This document shows, piece by piece, positions 21,821 to 34,134 of a stretch of 64,000 nucleotides of DNA. The notes beneath the pieces were generated by a model. It searched no databases. It had not been told where the DNA came from and worked only from the letters and a program-made list of their open reading frames with translations. The DNA is from Auricularia sp. M13 (taxonomy: Eukaryota > Basidiomycota > Agaricomycetes > Auriculariales > Auriculariaceae), in the NCBI GenBank assembly GCA_037042915.1, contig CM073202.1, positions 2,666,001-2,730,000 on the forward strand, written 5' to 3'. The position numbers and the translations under genes are program-made. The first letter of the stretch is position 1, and each line of letters begins with the position of its first letter.

Positions 21821-22168
21821 GAGCAATAATAACTCTCTGTGCTCGGGCGGAAGATGTTTACGTCCAAGTCCTCAGCGCATACTCAGTAGTGGATGCTCGG
21901 CCCGTCAGTCAGGTTGTAGTAAATGAGTGGAATAGATATTGACATGGTAAGTATAAAGGATAGATACATGCGCAATAACCTATGAATGAGTGAGCCGTAC
22001 AGCGAGTGGGTATGGTGAATGAGGGTATAAGCGAGACATCTAGAGAAACAGACGGGGAGAGGGCGTATCAAGTCGTCAAAAGTCCAGGCATCGAGATGTC
22101 CGTTCAGAGTCTAACCAGGAGATGCGAGGAGGAAGAATGATACAGTATTGGAGAGTCCGAGCCCAGAT
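21821..22168. other. Spacer between racemase remnant and zinc-finger gene (left arm)
   Basis: Corresponds to 33762-34134 in the right arm, with similar sequence (for example the TTACCATGTCAATATCTATT block on the minus strand). It holds the 3' flank of the zinc-finger gene. No other feature. Confidence 0.5.
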
Positions 22169-23238
22169 TCAGAAGGGATGAGTGGGGGCAAAAGATTTCA
22201 GGAAGGCCTGCACCTCGTCTTCCTCGTTGTCCCAGGCATTGGCATCCGGGGTGGCGGGGATGCCCAGCTCCCGCAGTTCCGCGTCAGAGAGGTTCCTGCC
22301 GGTGTCGACTGGCGCTTCGTCCTCCTGTAGCGGAGGGAGCGGAAGGACAGGGCTCGGGGCTCGCTGGATGATACCAGCCTCGGCGACCTGAGGCTGAGGA
22401 ACTGCCAGAGGAAGGTCCAGAGGTTCGAGATATGCGGGACCCACGTCGTTCTCGTAAAGCCTGATTGGACCAAATTCCGGGGGAGGCGGGATTCCAGGGA
22501 GCGAAAGTCCGGGAAGTCCCAAGAATGCCCCAGGGTTCGGAGCCTGTCCCCAGAATGGTGGGACCGTAGAATCCAGCGAGTGAGAACGAGGGAGATTCAT
22601 GCCGATGTTGGGCGCGATACCCAGCTCTGGCATCGAGTGGCGCTCCAGAGGAAGAGGGTATCCGAGAGGCTGGTGCGAGAGATGCGGATGGGGCTCGCCG
22701 TAAGGAGGGAGGGAGTTGGGGGTAGAGTAGCTGCGCTGCAGCGGGAGAGGAGGCGTGTCGCTTCCGCTTGGCAGCGGAAGGCTCCCGTTTGCGACCTGCA
22801 AAAAGTAATCGTAGTCCGGGGTCGCAGGCGTCACTGGAGGGCTCGCCGCTCTCGACGAGGACGAGGAGGATGCGGACGATTCGTCCGAGGCGATCTCGAC
22901 CAGTTGCAGGACGATTGGGTCCTCGTCAAGTCCATGACACGATCTCATGTGGCGGCGGCAATTACCCTCTTGAGTGCTGGTATATTTGCAACCATCCTTC
23001 GTGCATTTCCATTTCCTGCAATACCATATGAGTCAGACGGCGTTTTGGAAGGAGCCTGACATGCGTACCGAACGCAGTTGTGAACGTCGTTCATGTGTCT
23101 GTCCTTGTCGGCCTTCCGTCCAAATACTTTATCGCACTTCTTGCAAGTTTTCTCAGAGATGTCTAGCACTTTCTGCAACGACGGAAACATGCCGTCAGTA
23201 GGGTTCTGAGACATAGAGGTGGGCACACTCACCGGCAT
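22169..23238 (-). CDS. C2H2 zinc-finger protein, left-arm copy
   Basis: Three exons. ATG-CCG at 23238 is followed by an intron of about 59 bp, then KVLDISEKTCKKCDKVFGRK with the first finger (C-x2-C...H-x4-H, DRHMNDVH). A 53-bp intron precedes the second finger, KWKCTKDGCKYTSTQEGNCR followed by RHMRSCH. The rest, about 240 residues, is Ser/Pro-rich and acidic (DPIVLQLVEIASDES, DYDYFLQVANGSLPL) and ends in a short acidic motif, NAWDNEEDEVQAFLKSF, which could be an activation region. It is probably a sequence-specific DNA-binding regulator. The right-arm copy (32692-33761) has identical exon structure and length. Confidence 0.82.
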
Positions 23239-24548
23239 GGCTGCTTGGTGGTCTCAGGAGTCGTCGCGGGAGGAGGATACGATGTTGAGGGAGCGCCGGC
23301 ACCTGAGACGAGGGACGGCACTCGCAGCATGGCCTCGAATTTATAGGACGCGGCCATCGTCGAGGCCAATCACTCTGTCGCAAGACCTCAAGCGACGGAG
23401 TACACGGACCACAGAGACAAAGCTTCGCGATCCTTGCAGCTCCCATCGGCAGGAGTTGGAGAGCTTGGACCCCCCGATCGTCCAAGCAGCACAGGTCCAA
23501 GACAAGTCAGTTTTGAGCCCGAGAGACATACCCAGAGCCATTACCAAACAGCTGAGACGCATTTTCATGGCTCTTATATAACGCGAGAGCGTAGAATTAC
23601 CAGAACAGACGCAAACTAAGATCCCTTGAGAGGTTCTGCACTTCCAAGAGGCATCTGCAGCATTGCCGGTCCCTGCCAGAGCTTGGACCATTGCACAGCA
23701 GTGCTCACAAGGAACCACGCCGGGAGAAAGAGACGGTGGTATCTACGGGACCAGAGTTGTGGCCGCCTCCTCCGAGTCGCTCAGCAACGCGGGCATAGAA
23801 CTGTTCCAAGCAGCAAGGGACCTGTGCTACGTCCGCCAGGTCGCTTGAACGCGAGCACCCAGCAACGTATCACGAGAGAAGGCACAGCAGGGAAGTGGTC
23901 CTCATCATGCCTCCAGTCACGAGACGGACACAGGGAAAAGGCGCAATGCTGAGTTCCAACCTGTTCTGTGTTCAGTCCTCTCACGCCAACCGCTACTTTC
24001 TAAACCTATACGGAACTTTCATGCTTCTCTGAATCGGCGGACACGGGGCTCAGACTGTATATATCTAGATAGTGGCGCGCGGTTACGAAGTTGAAGGAGC
24101 TTGTCATATGTCTGCGATTACTTACCAATGCTCGAGCTCCTCCGGCTCCCAGACACGAAATGGGAGACGCCACGGTCTCGCTCAGCTTGCAATTTTATGT
24201 AATTGACGCTTGCACTGTGTAACTTTAGAGGGCTGCTTTCGCTCTACGTTGCCCAGGTGCAGGAGCACAGTTACAACCAACTTGTTCGAACGGCTTACTG
24301 AGCGGCCAAGATATGTCAACAAACCAATTAATTCTCTGATAATCAAGCATGAACAAACTTGAGACTGATATACACGAACGACTGGTTCGGATTCAATGCA
24401 TTTTATTTTGTTGCAGCGCATCTCCCGAGAGGCGCTTCGAAGTTGGTATGCGGGGTACAAACAGATTCAGGCTCGGCGTTACAAACTCCCCAAACTCTCA
24501 GTCATCTGAATCATGCAGGGACAACTGGCGCCTCGTATCACTGCCAGT
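23239..24548. promoter_or_regulatory. Upstream region of left-arm zinc-finger gene
   Basis: 23239-23930 is duplicated in the right arm (32001-32691) and contains a minus-strand TATAAAT at 23339-23345, 101 bp before the ATG. From 23931 to 24548 nothing is recognised. Confidence 0.5.
23339..23345 (-). promoter_or_regulatory. TATA box of left-arm zinc-finger gene
   Basis: TATAAAT in the context CGTCCTATAAATTCGAGG. Conserved in sequence and distance (101 bp to ATG) with 32585-32591 in the other arm. Confidence 0.55.
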
Positions 24549-26036
24549 CTAAACAGCGACGGGCCAGATGCTCTGGACGTAATCGGCAGCAAGGCCGGCC
24601 CAAACAATCCCACCAAGCTTCGCGTTGCTCGCAAACATGTCTGCACAGTGCAAATATCCCGGTAAGCAAGGCCTGTCCGAAGCTCGCGGGAATGAATAGG
24701 CTTACTCCAGCAGCTCGACGGCTTGTCGAGATCGACGGTGGTGATCTGCCAGGTGATGTGCAACGCGGCTCCGGCGACGCCGATGGCGTAGTACAGCGGG
24801 CCGGCGTTGACAAGGACACCCGCGGCGACTAGGCATGCGACGAAGAGGCCAGAGAGGAACGTCAGCGCCGGGCGGATGTAGTCGCCTAGCACGAGCGCGG
24901 TGGACTTGACGCCTGCCGCCTTGTCGTCCTTCATGTCCTGGCAAGCGTAGATAGTGTCTACCCCACGGCGCTCGTGTCAGAATGCCCCTCCCATATCGTG
25001 AGCGCACGGAAAAGCGCTCACCGTAGACCATGGTCCAGCTGCGTTTGAACAATCGCATATTCCGTCAACGTCGGCAGAGTGTGCGGTGCCGGAGACTCAC
25101 CACCAGGCGCCGAGAAGCATGCTGCTGAGGAGCGGAACATTGACTTCACCCGTGTATGCCGCCCACGCGACCGGAAGCCCAAAGTTCATCGCGAGACCGA
25201 GCCATGCTTGGGGCCAGTACGTCCAGCTGCCAACAAAGCAAATCATCCATGAGACAGAAATATCCGTGGCATTTGGGGTCCGGCATTACCGTTTGAAGAG
25301 CGGATACGTGCAATGCCTTTATTATCAGATTTGTTAGAACCTGCGTGTTTATTTGCGCGAGTTAATGTCCGGAGACTCACAGCGGGAACAAGCCGATAAG
25401 GCCCAGCAAGGTGCTGCATAGGGCATTTTTGGGTTAACAAAATGGCGCAATAAAAATGTATGGAAGGGTGTACGCACGCAGCCTGGTTCATGCGGCGGAG
25501 CGCCGCGACGCACATGCCGAGCTGAACCATGAAGAAGACAACGGCACTCGGAATGGAGACGCGCCCGCTGGGGAGTGGCCGCGTCTTGCAGCGTTCTGTT
25601 ATTTCGGGAACAGCGTCAGCGTTATTGTATGGGTAGGAATGCATTGCGGGATCTACTGACCGACTTTGCGGTCGAAGTCCACGTCGCAGATGTCGTTGAG
25701 TGTGCAGACGCAGCTCCGCAGGATGAATGCTCCGGCGAAGCAGTAGAACAGGTCGCGGGCGTAGGTGGACAGGTCTGTGCCGACGTTGCGTGCCGCCAGA
25801 GTAAGGCCCCACGCTGCGGCGAAGGTCAGAATCATTGATGATCGAATGGATGGGGCGGTCGGGGACGGGGGAAGATGATTGCGCAAGCTGAGCTCACCGA
25901 ACGGCCAGAAGATGAGCCATGTGCCCGTCGGCTGCGCGAAGAGAAAGAAGCATGAGACGGCAAAGGCCAACGCGCAACGCTGGAGACATGCCTTGCCGAC
26001 GCGCATGAGGTCGAGGTACGGTTGAACGAAGGACAT
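24549..26036 (-). CDS. UbiA-family prenyltransferase
   Basis: About nine exons read from ATG 26036 (MSFVQPYLDLMRVGK). The first aspartate motif is CTLNDICDVDFDRKVERCKT (NDxxDxxxD type), followed by RPLPSGRVSIPSAVVFFMVQ. The second is YDTIYACQDMKDDKAAGVKS. Hydrophobic segments between and after these fit the usual eight or nine membrane helices, and the end is WAGLAADYVQSIWPVAV. The enzyme should transfer a polyprenyl chain from its diphosphate to an aromatic acceptor. COQ2 (ubiquinone synthesis) is the closest remembered family, but no mitochondrial presequence is visible, so a secondary-metabolite role is possible. The intron 25932-25991 appears to use a GC donor and is an in-frame 60 bp. 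Confidence 0.85.
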
Positions 26037-27898
26037 GCTGATTGCGTCTTCCAGGTCGTGTAGGGATGGCGAAGCTCTCGTCGGTGAGGAAGGAGGGCTG
26101 GGCTGGGGAGCTGGTGACAACGCGACCTCCACTCTTATAGCTGCAGGCACTCTGCGGTCGGAGCCATGCTACCTGTGAATCGCAACCGTCTCCGACTTCG
26201 GAAATCTGCCAATAATGATGAGACCCGAGTTCTGAAATAGCAACAACATCATCGCTCGATGCGATATGCATCCTTCAGCGTACTTAGACGCGTAGGAAGT
26301 ACTTCGTTGCGCCTTCGCGCGAGCCAAATAGACGCGGCTCACCTAACGCACCGCAGTGGTAAGTATGGACAATCGGACACTCCGGGAAGAAGGCGCTCAA
26401 AGACCAAGGGCAGCATGAAAGTTTGTGTACGTACGAATCTTCAGACTGCTCCTGTTATCGCAGCCCCGTCCGGCGAATTGACCATTCCACATTTGTTCCG
26501 CACGTGAAGAACACCCGCATGTCTATCACACCTTGCTCCTAATTGGTCGTTGACGGTACCGAGTTTCTAACTCACTTTTGGCAGTTCCGACGCAGCCTGC
26601 CTTCTTCAGCGTACGACGAGACGGCCGTATGGTGCAGCAAGAAGCCTGGGAGAGAAGGAGCTCGCCGCATTCTGTCGTACGACGTACGACACGTCCTGAA
26701 TGGGCGAGACTGACTGCCGCGCGCGTGGTATGTTAGGTGTGGTTGTGGTGTGCAGGACGGAAAAAGTCTAGCGCCACCCATTCAGCCAGACTCCGTAGGC
26801 GACCAGGATGAACCTTGGGGCGTTGACGGCGATAACAAGGATAGGGACAGTTGACACTTCCCAGTGATCCTGGATGATCCAGATACCTGTTATTCGCTAC
26901 TGTGCTTGTCGCGATAGTGGATCAGCGCCAGCACAATGCGAGATTTCGCGAGTGGTGCCATTGGCCTTGGGCGACACAGAGCACCACACAGCTAAACCGG
27001 TAGATTATCTACCCTAGATGACAGTCCGTTTGGAAGTCCCGAGCTAAGGAGCCAACATGCATCACGATATCCCCTTCGGGACATCATCATTGGAATGCAA
27101 AAGAGAAGAGAAGCACTGTGGCAGAGCGATACGCGCAACATCGAACTGGGAATGGCGTGATAGTTGCTGCCGTTTGCTAGCATTGCGCACATAAGAGGAC
27201 TGGCGCTCCTTGCAGTTCGGCGCTCCGATTGGCAGAGCTCCGCCGACGGTGAGCGAGCAAGGTCTAGAGTCAGAGGTATCCAGCAGCCCCTGAAGGAGAG
27301 CAATAACAGTTTGAGACGGCAGGGTATGCTGGTGTTGAGGTATAATATGAGTCCCTGCAGAGCATCTCAGGCCAGTCCCCAGCGGAGGTTGCCATGCGCA
27401 GCGGAGACGGGATGCGGAAGCCGGTGCAGGCGCTGAGATTGGAGTCAAGCAGTGCGAGGATTCTTTTTGGCGACATTTCAAGGCAAAACGTTCAATCGTG
27501 CTGAGCACCAGAGTCCGGGGAAATTGCGAGTCCATCAGGATGCGAAGGGCGCGGAAAAGAAGGTTGCGGGTAGCGCATCGATCTTGTGCCTCCCCCGGAC
27601 GTCTTCCAGCCATGCAGTGCGTCGAGGCTGGCCGACCCTGCAGTGCAGGTCGAGAAGCACGGTGTTGGGCAGGGAGCGAGGAGCGGTGCCGTAGAAGGTG
27701 CCGCGGCCTGCGGGACTTGAATCCAATCATCCCGCTCACCCCCTTCCACCCCGTGCGCACCGTCCACCGCCGGCCCCCCGACGCCGGCCGACAACCCAGG
27801 CGCCAGGGCGCATACACCACGCCCACTACCCACTAACCCGCTGCTCGCCGCTTCCCTCGTCCCCGCCCGCCCCGTGCTCGCTGCTCCGCCCTCTCACC
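26037..27898. other. Long divergent intergenic region
   Basis: 1.86 kb between the UbiA gene (leftward) and the RasGAP gene (rightward). A minus-strand open stretch from 27826 has no ATG start and no family motif, so no gene is called. The last 180 bp before ATG 27899 are C-rich, as in many basidiomycete promoters. Confidence 0.4.
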
Positions 27899-30800
27899 AT
27901 GTCGTCGATCGAGCGGGATGCGTCCAACAGGCGCTCGAACCGCAATACAAACCGATACTCGGTTAACCACCTGTTCTCTATGCGCGCAGAGCAGGATGTA
28001 GAAATTGAAGACGATTTGGCAAGAGGCAAGTAATAATTTATTTACTTCCCTTACTTACTTTCCTTTACTTATTGACTCTTGTGCACCCAGCTCAAAAGCG
28101 TCTACGAGAGCTCAAGGCGCGTATAAGCGCCCAATCCAAGAAGAATTTCGTCTTCGAGCGCGACGTCCGCTATCTGGACTCCCGCATCGCGCTGCTCATC
28201 CAGAACAGAATGGCCCTTGACGAGGTGAGCCCCGTTCTCAGTTGAATTCCGCAGGAAGCCCTGCGTTCGATCCCCCGCCATCCTCCTCGTGCCGCTTTAA
28301 TTTGTCACTGCACCACTGTTTACGGCCCCGGCGCTGTCGACTTGTCGATCAGCTCCTCTGCCGCTCGTGCGCGCCCCCTAGGAACCGGTGGCCACAGAGC
28401 ACTGCACTCGCCACTGTCATTGCTCTTGTCAATTGCGCGCGCGTGCAAGTGGCTGTTTTACCGCAGCCAGCTCCATTACGACCCGCTCCGAGAACGATCT
28501 TGGGCGCACGAGCGGGCGCTGTCTTCCTGCGCTAGACTCTCGCTTCTAACTGCTCTCAACACTGGCCCCGGCGCCGCACAGCAACGGCATCTATATTTGA
28601 CGCACTGCTCGTTGCTCGCGCCGCCTTGATCAACATGATTGTCAAGGTGGCTGGCCTCCGCGCGGGTTATTTGAATTTGGTACAGCCCGCGACTCAGGCA
28701 TTGAGGACTCGACTACTTGTCTATCCTCCGGCACTGTTCGCCCATATGTGCGCCCGCTGCGAATTTACCACTCTTGCATTCGCTATCCTACCGCGGCGCT
28801 CCTCCTGCAGCTATGCGCACGCGCCAGTCACAACTTGTGCAGGGAGATGACGGGCCCACCCTACCGCACCGTTCGCCCAGTTATTCGGATATAGAAATGT
28901 TGGCTACCGTCGTGTCGTGTGCATCTGGCGCGGCGCCGCTGCGGCAGCTGTGCGCACGCGCCCGAGCGCAATCTTCGCACTTCCCCGGCGCTTCCCTTCC
29001 TTTCTGTGCTATTCCCTTGCTTCTTACTGCCCCAATTCCCTAATGCTTTTCGCAAATGAGGCTGACGTTCTATACAGCAACAGGAAGTCGAGCGGCACCT
29101 AGAAGAAGTCGACCCGCACGAAGGGCATTATCCTGACGACAGGAAACTGCAGGTGCGCGCATCCACGGACCTGGAATCTATGAAGTCCGTGTCTCTGACA
29201 GTTTCTACCGTAGCAATACGGCAACCTGTTCTTCCTGCTGCAAAGCGAGCCACGACACATCGCTGCGCTATGTCGCCTCGTATCGCTCTCGGAAATCGAC
29301 ACGCTGCTCCAAACGGTCATGTTCACGTTGTACGGCAACCAGTACGAAAGCCGCGAGGAGCATCTGCTCCTCACCATGTTCCAGTCCGTGCTGTCTGCGC
29401 AGTTCGAGACCGCTACGGAGTTCGGCTCGCTGCTGCGCGCCAACACGCCCGTGTCGCGCATGATGACGACCTACACTCGCCGCGGGCCCGGTCAGAGTTA
29501 CCTGAAGAGCGTTCTCGCGGACAGGATCAACTCGCTCATCGAGCACAAGGATCTCAACCTCGAGATTAATCCCGTCAAGGTTCGTTTCTCCGTGTTGTTC
29601 TGTCGGTCTAAGGTCTGACCCGCTCTCGATAGGTATACGAACAGATGGTCAACCAAATCGAGGAGGACACCGGCTCTCTGCCGCCCAACCTGCCGCGCGG
29701 TGTGCCGCCCGAAGTCGCCAGCGCCAACCCGGACGTCCAGGCCATCATAGCGCCGCGGCTGACGATGCTCATGGAAATCGCAAACTCGTTCTTGGTCACC
29801 ATCATAGACAGTCTCGAGAGCGTGCCGTATGGTATCCGGTGGATATGCAAGCAGATTCGTAGTTTGACTAGAGTGCGTTATGTTCTGTTGGAGACATTTA
29901 TTCATACTGACGGCACGCAGAGAAAATACCCCGATGCGACGGATTATGCCATCTGCTCGCTCATCGGCGGTTTCTTCTTCCTGCGGTTCATCAACCCCGC
30001 TATTGTCACGCCGCAGGCGTACATGCTCGTTGACGGTGTTCCCGCCAAGCACCCAAGGCGGACATTGACCTTGGTAAGTTAATCTGCACGCAGTCGCGGC
30101 CGTATGCTAACATTGCCTAGATTGCGAAGATGCTGCAGAACCTGGCCAACAAGCCGTCGTACTCGAAGGAGGCGTACATGATCACGCTGAATCCGTTCGT
30201 CGAGAACAACAAGGCGCGGATCAACCAGTTCCTCAACAACCTGTGCGAGGTCGGCGACTTTTACGAGACGCTCGAGATGGACCAGTACATGGCGCTGTCG
30301 AAGCGCGACCTGCAGATCAGCATCACGCTGAACGAGCTGTACAACACGCACGCGCTGCTCGTGCAGCACATCGACGCGCTCTCGCCGCACGAGAAGCAGC
30401 ACCTGCGCATACTGACGGACGAGCTGGGCGGCGCGCCAGCGCAGGTGCCACGCAAGGAGAACCGGACGATCGACCTGAACCTGTACAGCCGCTGGGAGAC
30501 GCCGATCCAGGACTACACGACGTCGCTGATGGACAACGTGACGCAGAGCGACCTGCTGTACATGGAGACCAAGTCGATATTCGTGCAGATCATCCGCTCC
30601 ATCCCGCACGCGGCGGACAAGCGGCCTATCAACCTGTCGGCGATTGCGGAGCGCGCGGCGACGACGAAGGACGCGACGCTGGTGCGGAAGGGCATCAAGG
30701 TCAAGGAGATGCTGCGCGAGCTCGAGGAGCTCAAGGTCGTCGACTCGCGCGACGGGTACCGGCTCATGCAGGAGGAGGTCGCGGCCGAGCTCGCGCACCT

Positions 30801-31373
30801 CGGCAACCTGCGCGAGAAGGTCATCGCGGAGACGAAGAGCCTCGAGGGCGTGTACAAGACCATCTGCGACCACAACAACTACCTGCGCAGCCAGCTCGAG
30901 CAGTACAAGGCCTACCTGCAGAACGTGCGGATGACGGCGAGCAAGGACAAGGGCTCGAGCACCGCCGTGGGCGTCGTGACTGTCGGCGGGAAGGAGAAGA
31001 AGCAGCCCAAGGCGACGGTGCTGGGCCCGTACCGCTTCACGCATCAGCAGCTCGAGAAGGAGGGCATCATCGTCGAGAGCAACGTCCCCGACAACCGGCG
31101 GCCGAACATCTACTTTAACATCACGTCGCCCACGCCCGGCACATTCATCATCGCGCTGCACTACAAGGGCCGCGAGAAGGCCATCCTGGAGATGGACCTT
31201 AAGATCGACGACCTGCTCGAGAAGGTGTGTTTCGCGTCGAGTATGAGTTTGATTCCTGACGCGCCATGCAGCAAAAAGAGAACAAGCACCTGCTCGACCT
31301 CGAATATGTGCAGCTGAACGTGCCCAAGGTGCTGCAGCTGCTCAACAAGGTGTTTGCGAAGCGAAAGGCATAG
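27899..31373 (+). CDS. gap1: Ras GTPase-activating protein (Gap1/Sar1 type)
   Basis: At least seven exons, about 750 residues, starting [20 protein letters not shown]. An N-terminal coiled region ([20 protein letters not shown]) precedes the RasGAP domain. Within it are [20 protein letters not shown], the arginine-finger loop [16 protein letters not shown], and the stabilising motif [20 protein letters not shown]. The last third is a RasGAP C-terminal domain ([39 protein letters not shown]). It lacks the CH and IQ domains of IQGAPs, so it matches fission yeast Gap1/Sar1, which switches off Ras1 (known function). The first intron (28026-28090) has a GC donor. The second (28225-29077) is 853 bp, far longer than any other here. 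Confidence 0.92.
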
Positions 31374-32691
31374 GCCTTGCTCCCTCCTCCCTCTCACGTC
31401 CCTCACGCGTCACGCTCGCACGACTCGTCCCACCCCGCCGCTCATTCCCGCCTGCCTGTTTATCTCTGTCCTCTCTCGCTCGCTTTCTCCTGCTGTTGTG
31501 ACTCTTTATATGGGATGGTGCGGCGCGGCGCGCGCGTGTACTATGGTTATGGTCGCTGGTGTAGGCTCGCCCGTACTCGTTTTCTTACGTCTCCGTCCGT
31601 TCGACTTCCAGTCCTTCATTCCTTTTGATTGATTCCCGCTGCCCTGCCCCCAGATTATATATATGTTCACGACTCTGAATCTGACTTGTTGGATGTGTGC
31701 GCATATGCGGCATTGATGTGCGAGAAAGTGTTCTGCTATATACATGTGGCCTTCGGCTTTGGGCTGACCCTGATCAGACAGTTCAGCATGCTCAATATAG
31801 GGAGCATATGTCAGACGAACTTGTTATAAGTAATCACTGAGAGACAGTGAACGTTAAAAGACGCAGCAGCCAGAGCTGATTATGCAAGTATCTGGCAAGT
31901 CACTTTGACCCAAGCGCTACAGAATATTATCCTAATGCAAGGCGTCCGAGGAGGACTGCGTGTTTGCACTCCGCACTGGACCTCTTTTAATTCCTGTTTC
32001 CCACTCGTGACTGAAGAGCCTTCTGGCACCGGCAAGGGCCACCTCTCTGCTGTGCCTTCTCTTGTGCTACGTGGCTGGGTGCTCGCGTTGAAGGGCTACG
32101 GCGGAAGTAGCACAGGTCCCTTGCTGCTTGGAAAAGTTCTATGTCCGCGTCGCTGAGCGAGGGGGCGGCCACAACTCTGGCCCCGTAGATACCACCGTCT
32201 CTTTCTCCAGGCGTGGTTCCCTGTGAGCACGGCTGTGCAATGGTCCAAGCTCTGGCAGGGACCGGCAATGCTGCAGATGCCTCTTGGAAGTGCAGAACCA
32301 CTCAAGGGATCGTATTTTGCGTCTATTCTGGTAATTCTACGCTCTCGTGTTATATCTGAGCCATGAAAATGCGTCTCAGCTGTTGGTACTAGCTTTGGGT
32401 ATGCCTCTCGGGCTCAAAACCGAATTGTCTTGGACCTGTGCTGCTTGGACGATCGGGGGGTCCAAGCTCTTCAGTTCCTGCCGATGGGAGCTGCAAGGAT
32501 CGCGAAGCTTTGTCTCTGTGGTCCGTGTACTCTGTCGCTTGAGGTCTTGCGACAGAGTGATTGGCCTCGACGATGGCCGCGTCCTATAAATTCGAGGCCA
32601 TGCAGCGAGCACCGTCCCTCGTCTCAGGCGCCGGCGCTCCCTCAACATCGTATCCTCCTCCCGCGACGACTCCTGAGACCACCAAGCAGCC
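31374..32691. promoter_or_regulatory. RasGAP 3' flank and right-arm zinc-finger upstream region
   Basis: 31374-32000 is C/T-rich RasGAP downstream sequence with nothing recognised. 32001-32691 is the duplicated upstream region matching 23239-23930, with a TATA box. Confidence 0.5.
32585..32591 (+). promoter_or_regulatory. TATA box of right-arm zinc-finger gene
   Basis: TATAAAT, 101 bp before ATG 32692, at the same spacing as the left-arm copy. Confidence 0.55.
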
Positions 32692-33761
32692 ATGCCGGTG
32701 AGTGTGCCCGCCTCTATGTCTTAGAACCCTTCTGACGGCATGTTTCCGTCGTTGCAGAAAGTGCTAGACATCTCTGAGAAAACTTGCAAGAAGTGCGATA
32801 AAGTATTTGGACGGAAGGCCGACAAGGACAGACACATGAACGACGTTCACAACTGCATTCGGTACGCATGTCAGGCTCCTTCCAAAACGCCGTCTGACTC
32901 ATATGGTATTGCAGGAAATGGAAATGCACGAAGGATGGTTGCAAATATACCAGCACTCAAGAGGGTAATTGCCGCCGCCACATGAGATCGTGTCATGGAC
33001 TTGACGAGGACCCAATCGTCCTGCAACTGGTCGAGATCGCCTCGGACGAATCGTCCGCATCCTCCTCGTCCTCTTCGAGAGTGGCGAGTCCTGCGGTGAC
33101 GCCTGCGACTCCGGACTACGATTACTTTATGCAGGTCGCAAATGGGAGCCTTCCGCTGCCAAGCGGAAGCGACACGCCTCCTCTCCCGCTGCAGCGCAGC
33201 TACTCTACCCCCAACTCCCTCCCTCCTTACGGCGAGCCCCATCCGTATCTCTCGCACCAGCCTCTCGGATACCCTCTTCCTCTGGAGCGCCAATCTATGC
33301 CAGAGCTGGGTATCGCGCCCAACATCGGCATGAATCTCCCTCGTTCTCACTCGCTGGATTCTGCGGTCCCACCATTTTGGGGGGAGGCACAGAACCCTGG
33401 GGCATTCTTGGGACATCCCGGACTTTCGCTCCCTGGAATCCCGGCTCCCCCGGAGTTTGGTCCAATCAGGCTTTACGAGAACGACGTGGGTCCCGCGTAT
33501 CTCGAACCTCTGGACCTTCCTCTGCCAGTTCCTCAGCCTCAGCTCGCCGAGGCTGTGTCCATCCAGCGTGCCCCGAGCCCTGTCCTTCCGCTCCTCCCGC
33601 CACAGGAGGACGAAGCGCCAGTCGACACCGGCAGGAACCTCTCTGACGCGGAACTGCGGGAGTTGGGCATCCCCGCCATCCCGGATGCCAATGCCTGGGA
33701 CAACGAGGAAGACGAGGTGCAGGCCTTCCTGAAATCTTTTGCCCCCAATCATCCCTTCTGA
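32692..33761 (+). CDS. C2H2 zinc-finger protein, right-arm copy
   Basis: Same three-exon layout and overall length as the left-arm gene (22169-23238). The two fingers are CKKCDKVFGRKADKDRHMND with the VH pair, and CTKDGCKYTSTQEGNCRRHM ending RSCH. They are identical between copies. About 18 amino-acid differences fall in the roughly 260-residue last exon, all outside the fingers, and both frames are open. DNA-binding specificity is therefore probably shared while the Pro/Ser-rich tail drifts. It is followed 373 bp downstream by the intact racemase-like gene. Confidence 0.83.
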
Positions 33762-34134
33762 ATCTGGGCTCGGACTCTCCAAGACTGTATCATTCTTCCT
33801 CCTCGCAACTGCTTGTTGGACTCTGAACGGACATCTCGATGACTGGACTTTTGACGACTTGATACGCCCTCCCCCCCTCTGTTTCTCTAGATGTCTCACT
33901 TATACCCTCATTCACCATACCCACTCGCTGTACGGCTCACTCATTCATAGCTTATTGCGCATGTATCTATCCTTTATCCTTACCATGTCAATATCTATTC
34001 CACTCATTTTCTACAACCTGATTGGCCGGGCCGAGGATCCGATACTGACTTGCCCCTATCATAGTATTCGTTGAGGACTTGGACTTGAACCGCATCCTAC
34101 GCCCGAGTACAGAGTGACTGTGTTGTTATTGCTC
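33762..34134. other. Spacer between zinc-finger and racemase-like genes (right arm)
   Basis: The 3' flank of the zinc-finger gene and promoter of the racemase-like gene; duplicated at 21821-22168. No clear box seen. Confidence 0.45.

Larger units (their letters stand above)
21535..23930 (-). repeat. Left arm of large inverted duplication
   Basis: Matches 32001-34795 in opposite orientation. The match covers the upstream region, the whole zinc-finger gene, the spacer and the start of the racemase-like gene. By eye the two arms are about 90% identical over coding parts and less in the flanks. Arms are separated by about 8 kb holding the UbiA and RasGAP genes. Confidence 0.85.

Noticed and set aside
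27062-27826. Minus-strand open stretch of about 250 codons upstream of RasGAP
   Set aside because: No ATG at its head, no family motif, and composition like shadow frames of the C-rich promoter.
30079-31161. 360-codon minus-strand frame opposite RasGAP
   Set aside because: Antisense shadow of a GC-rich exon; only the plus strand shows the RasGAP motifs.
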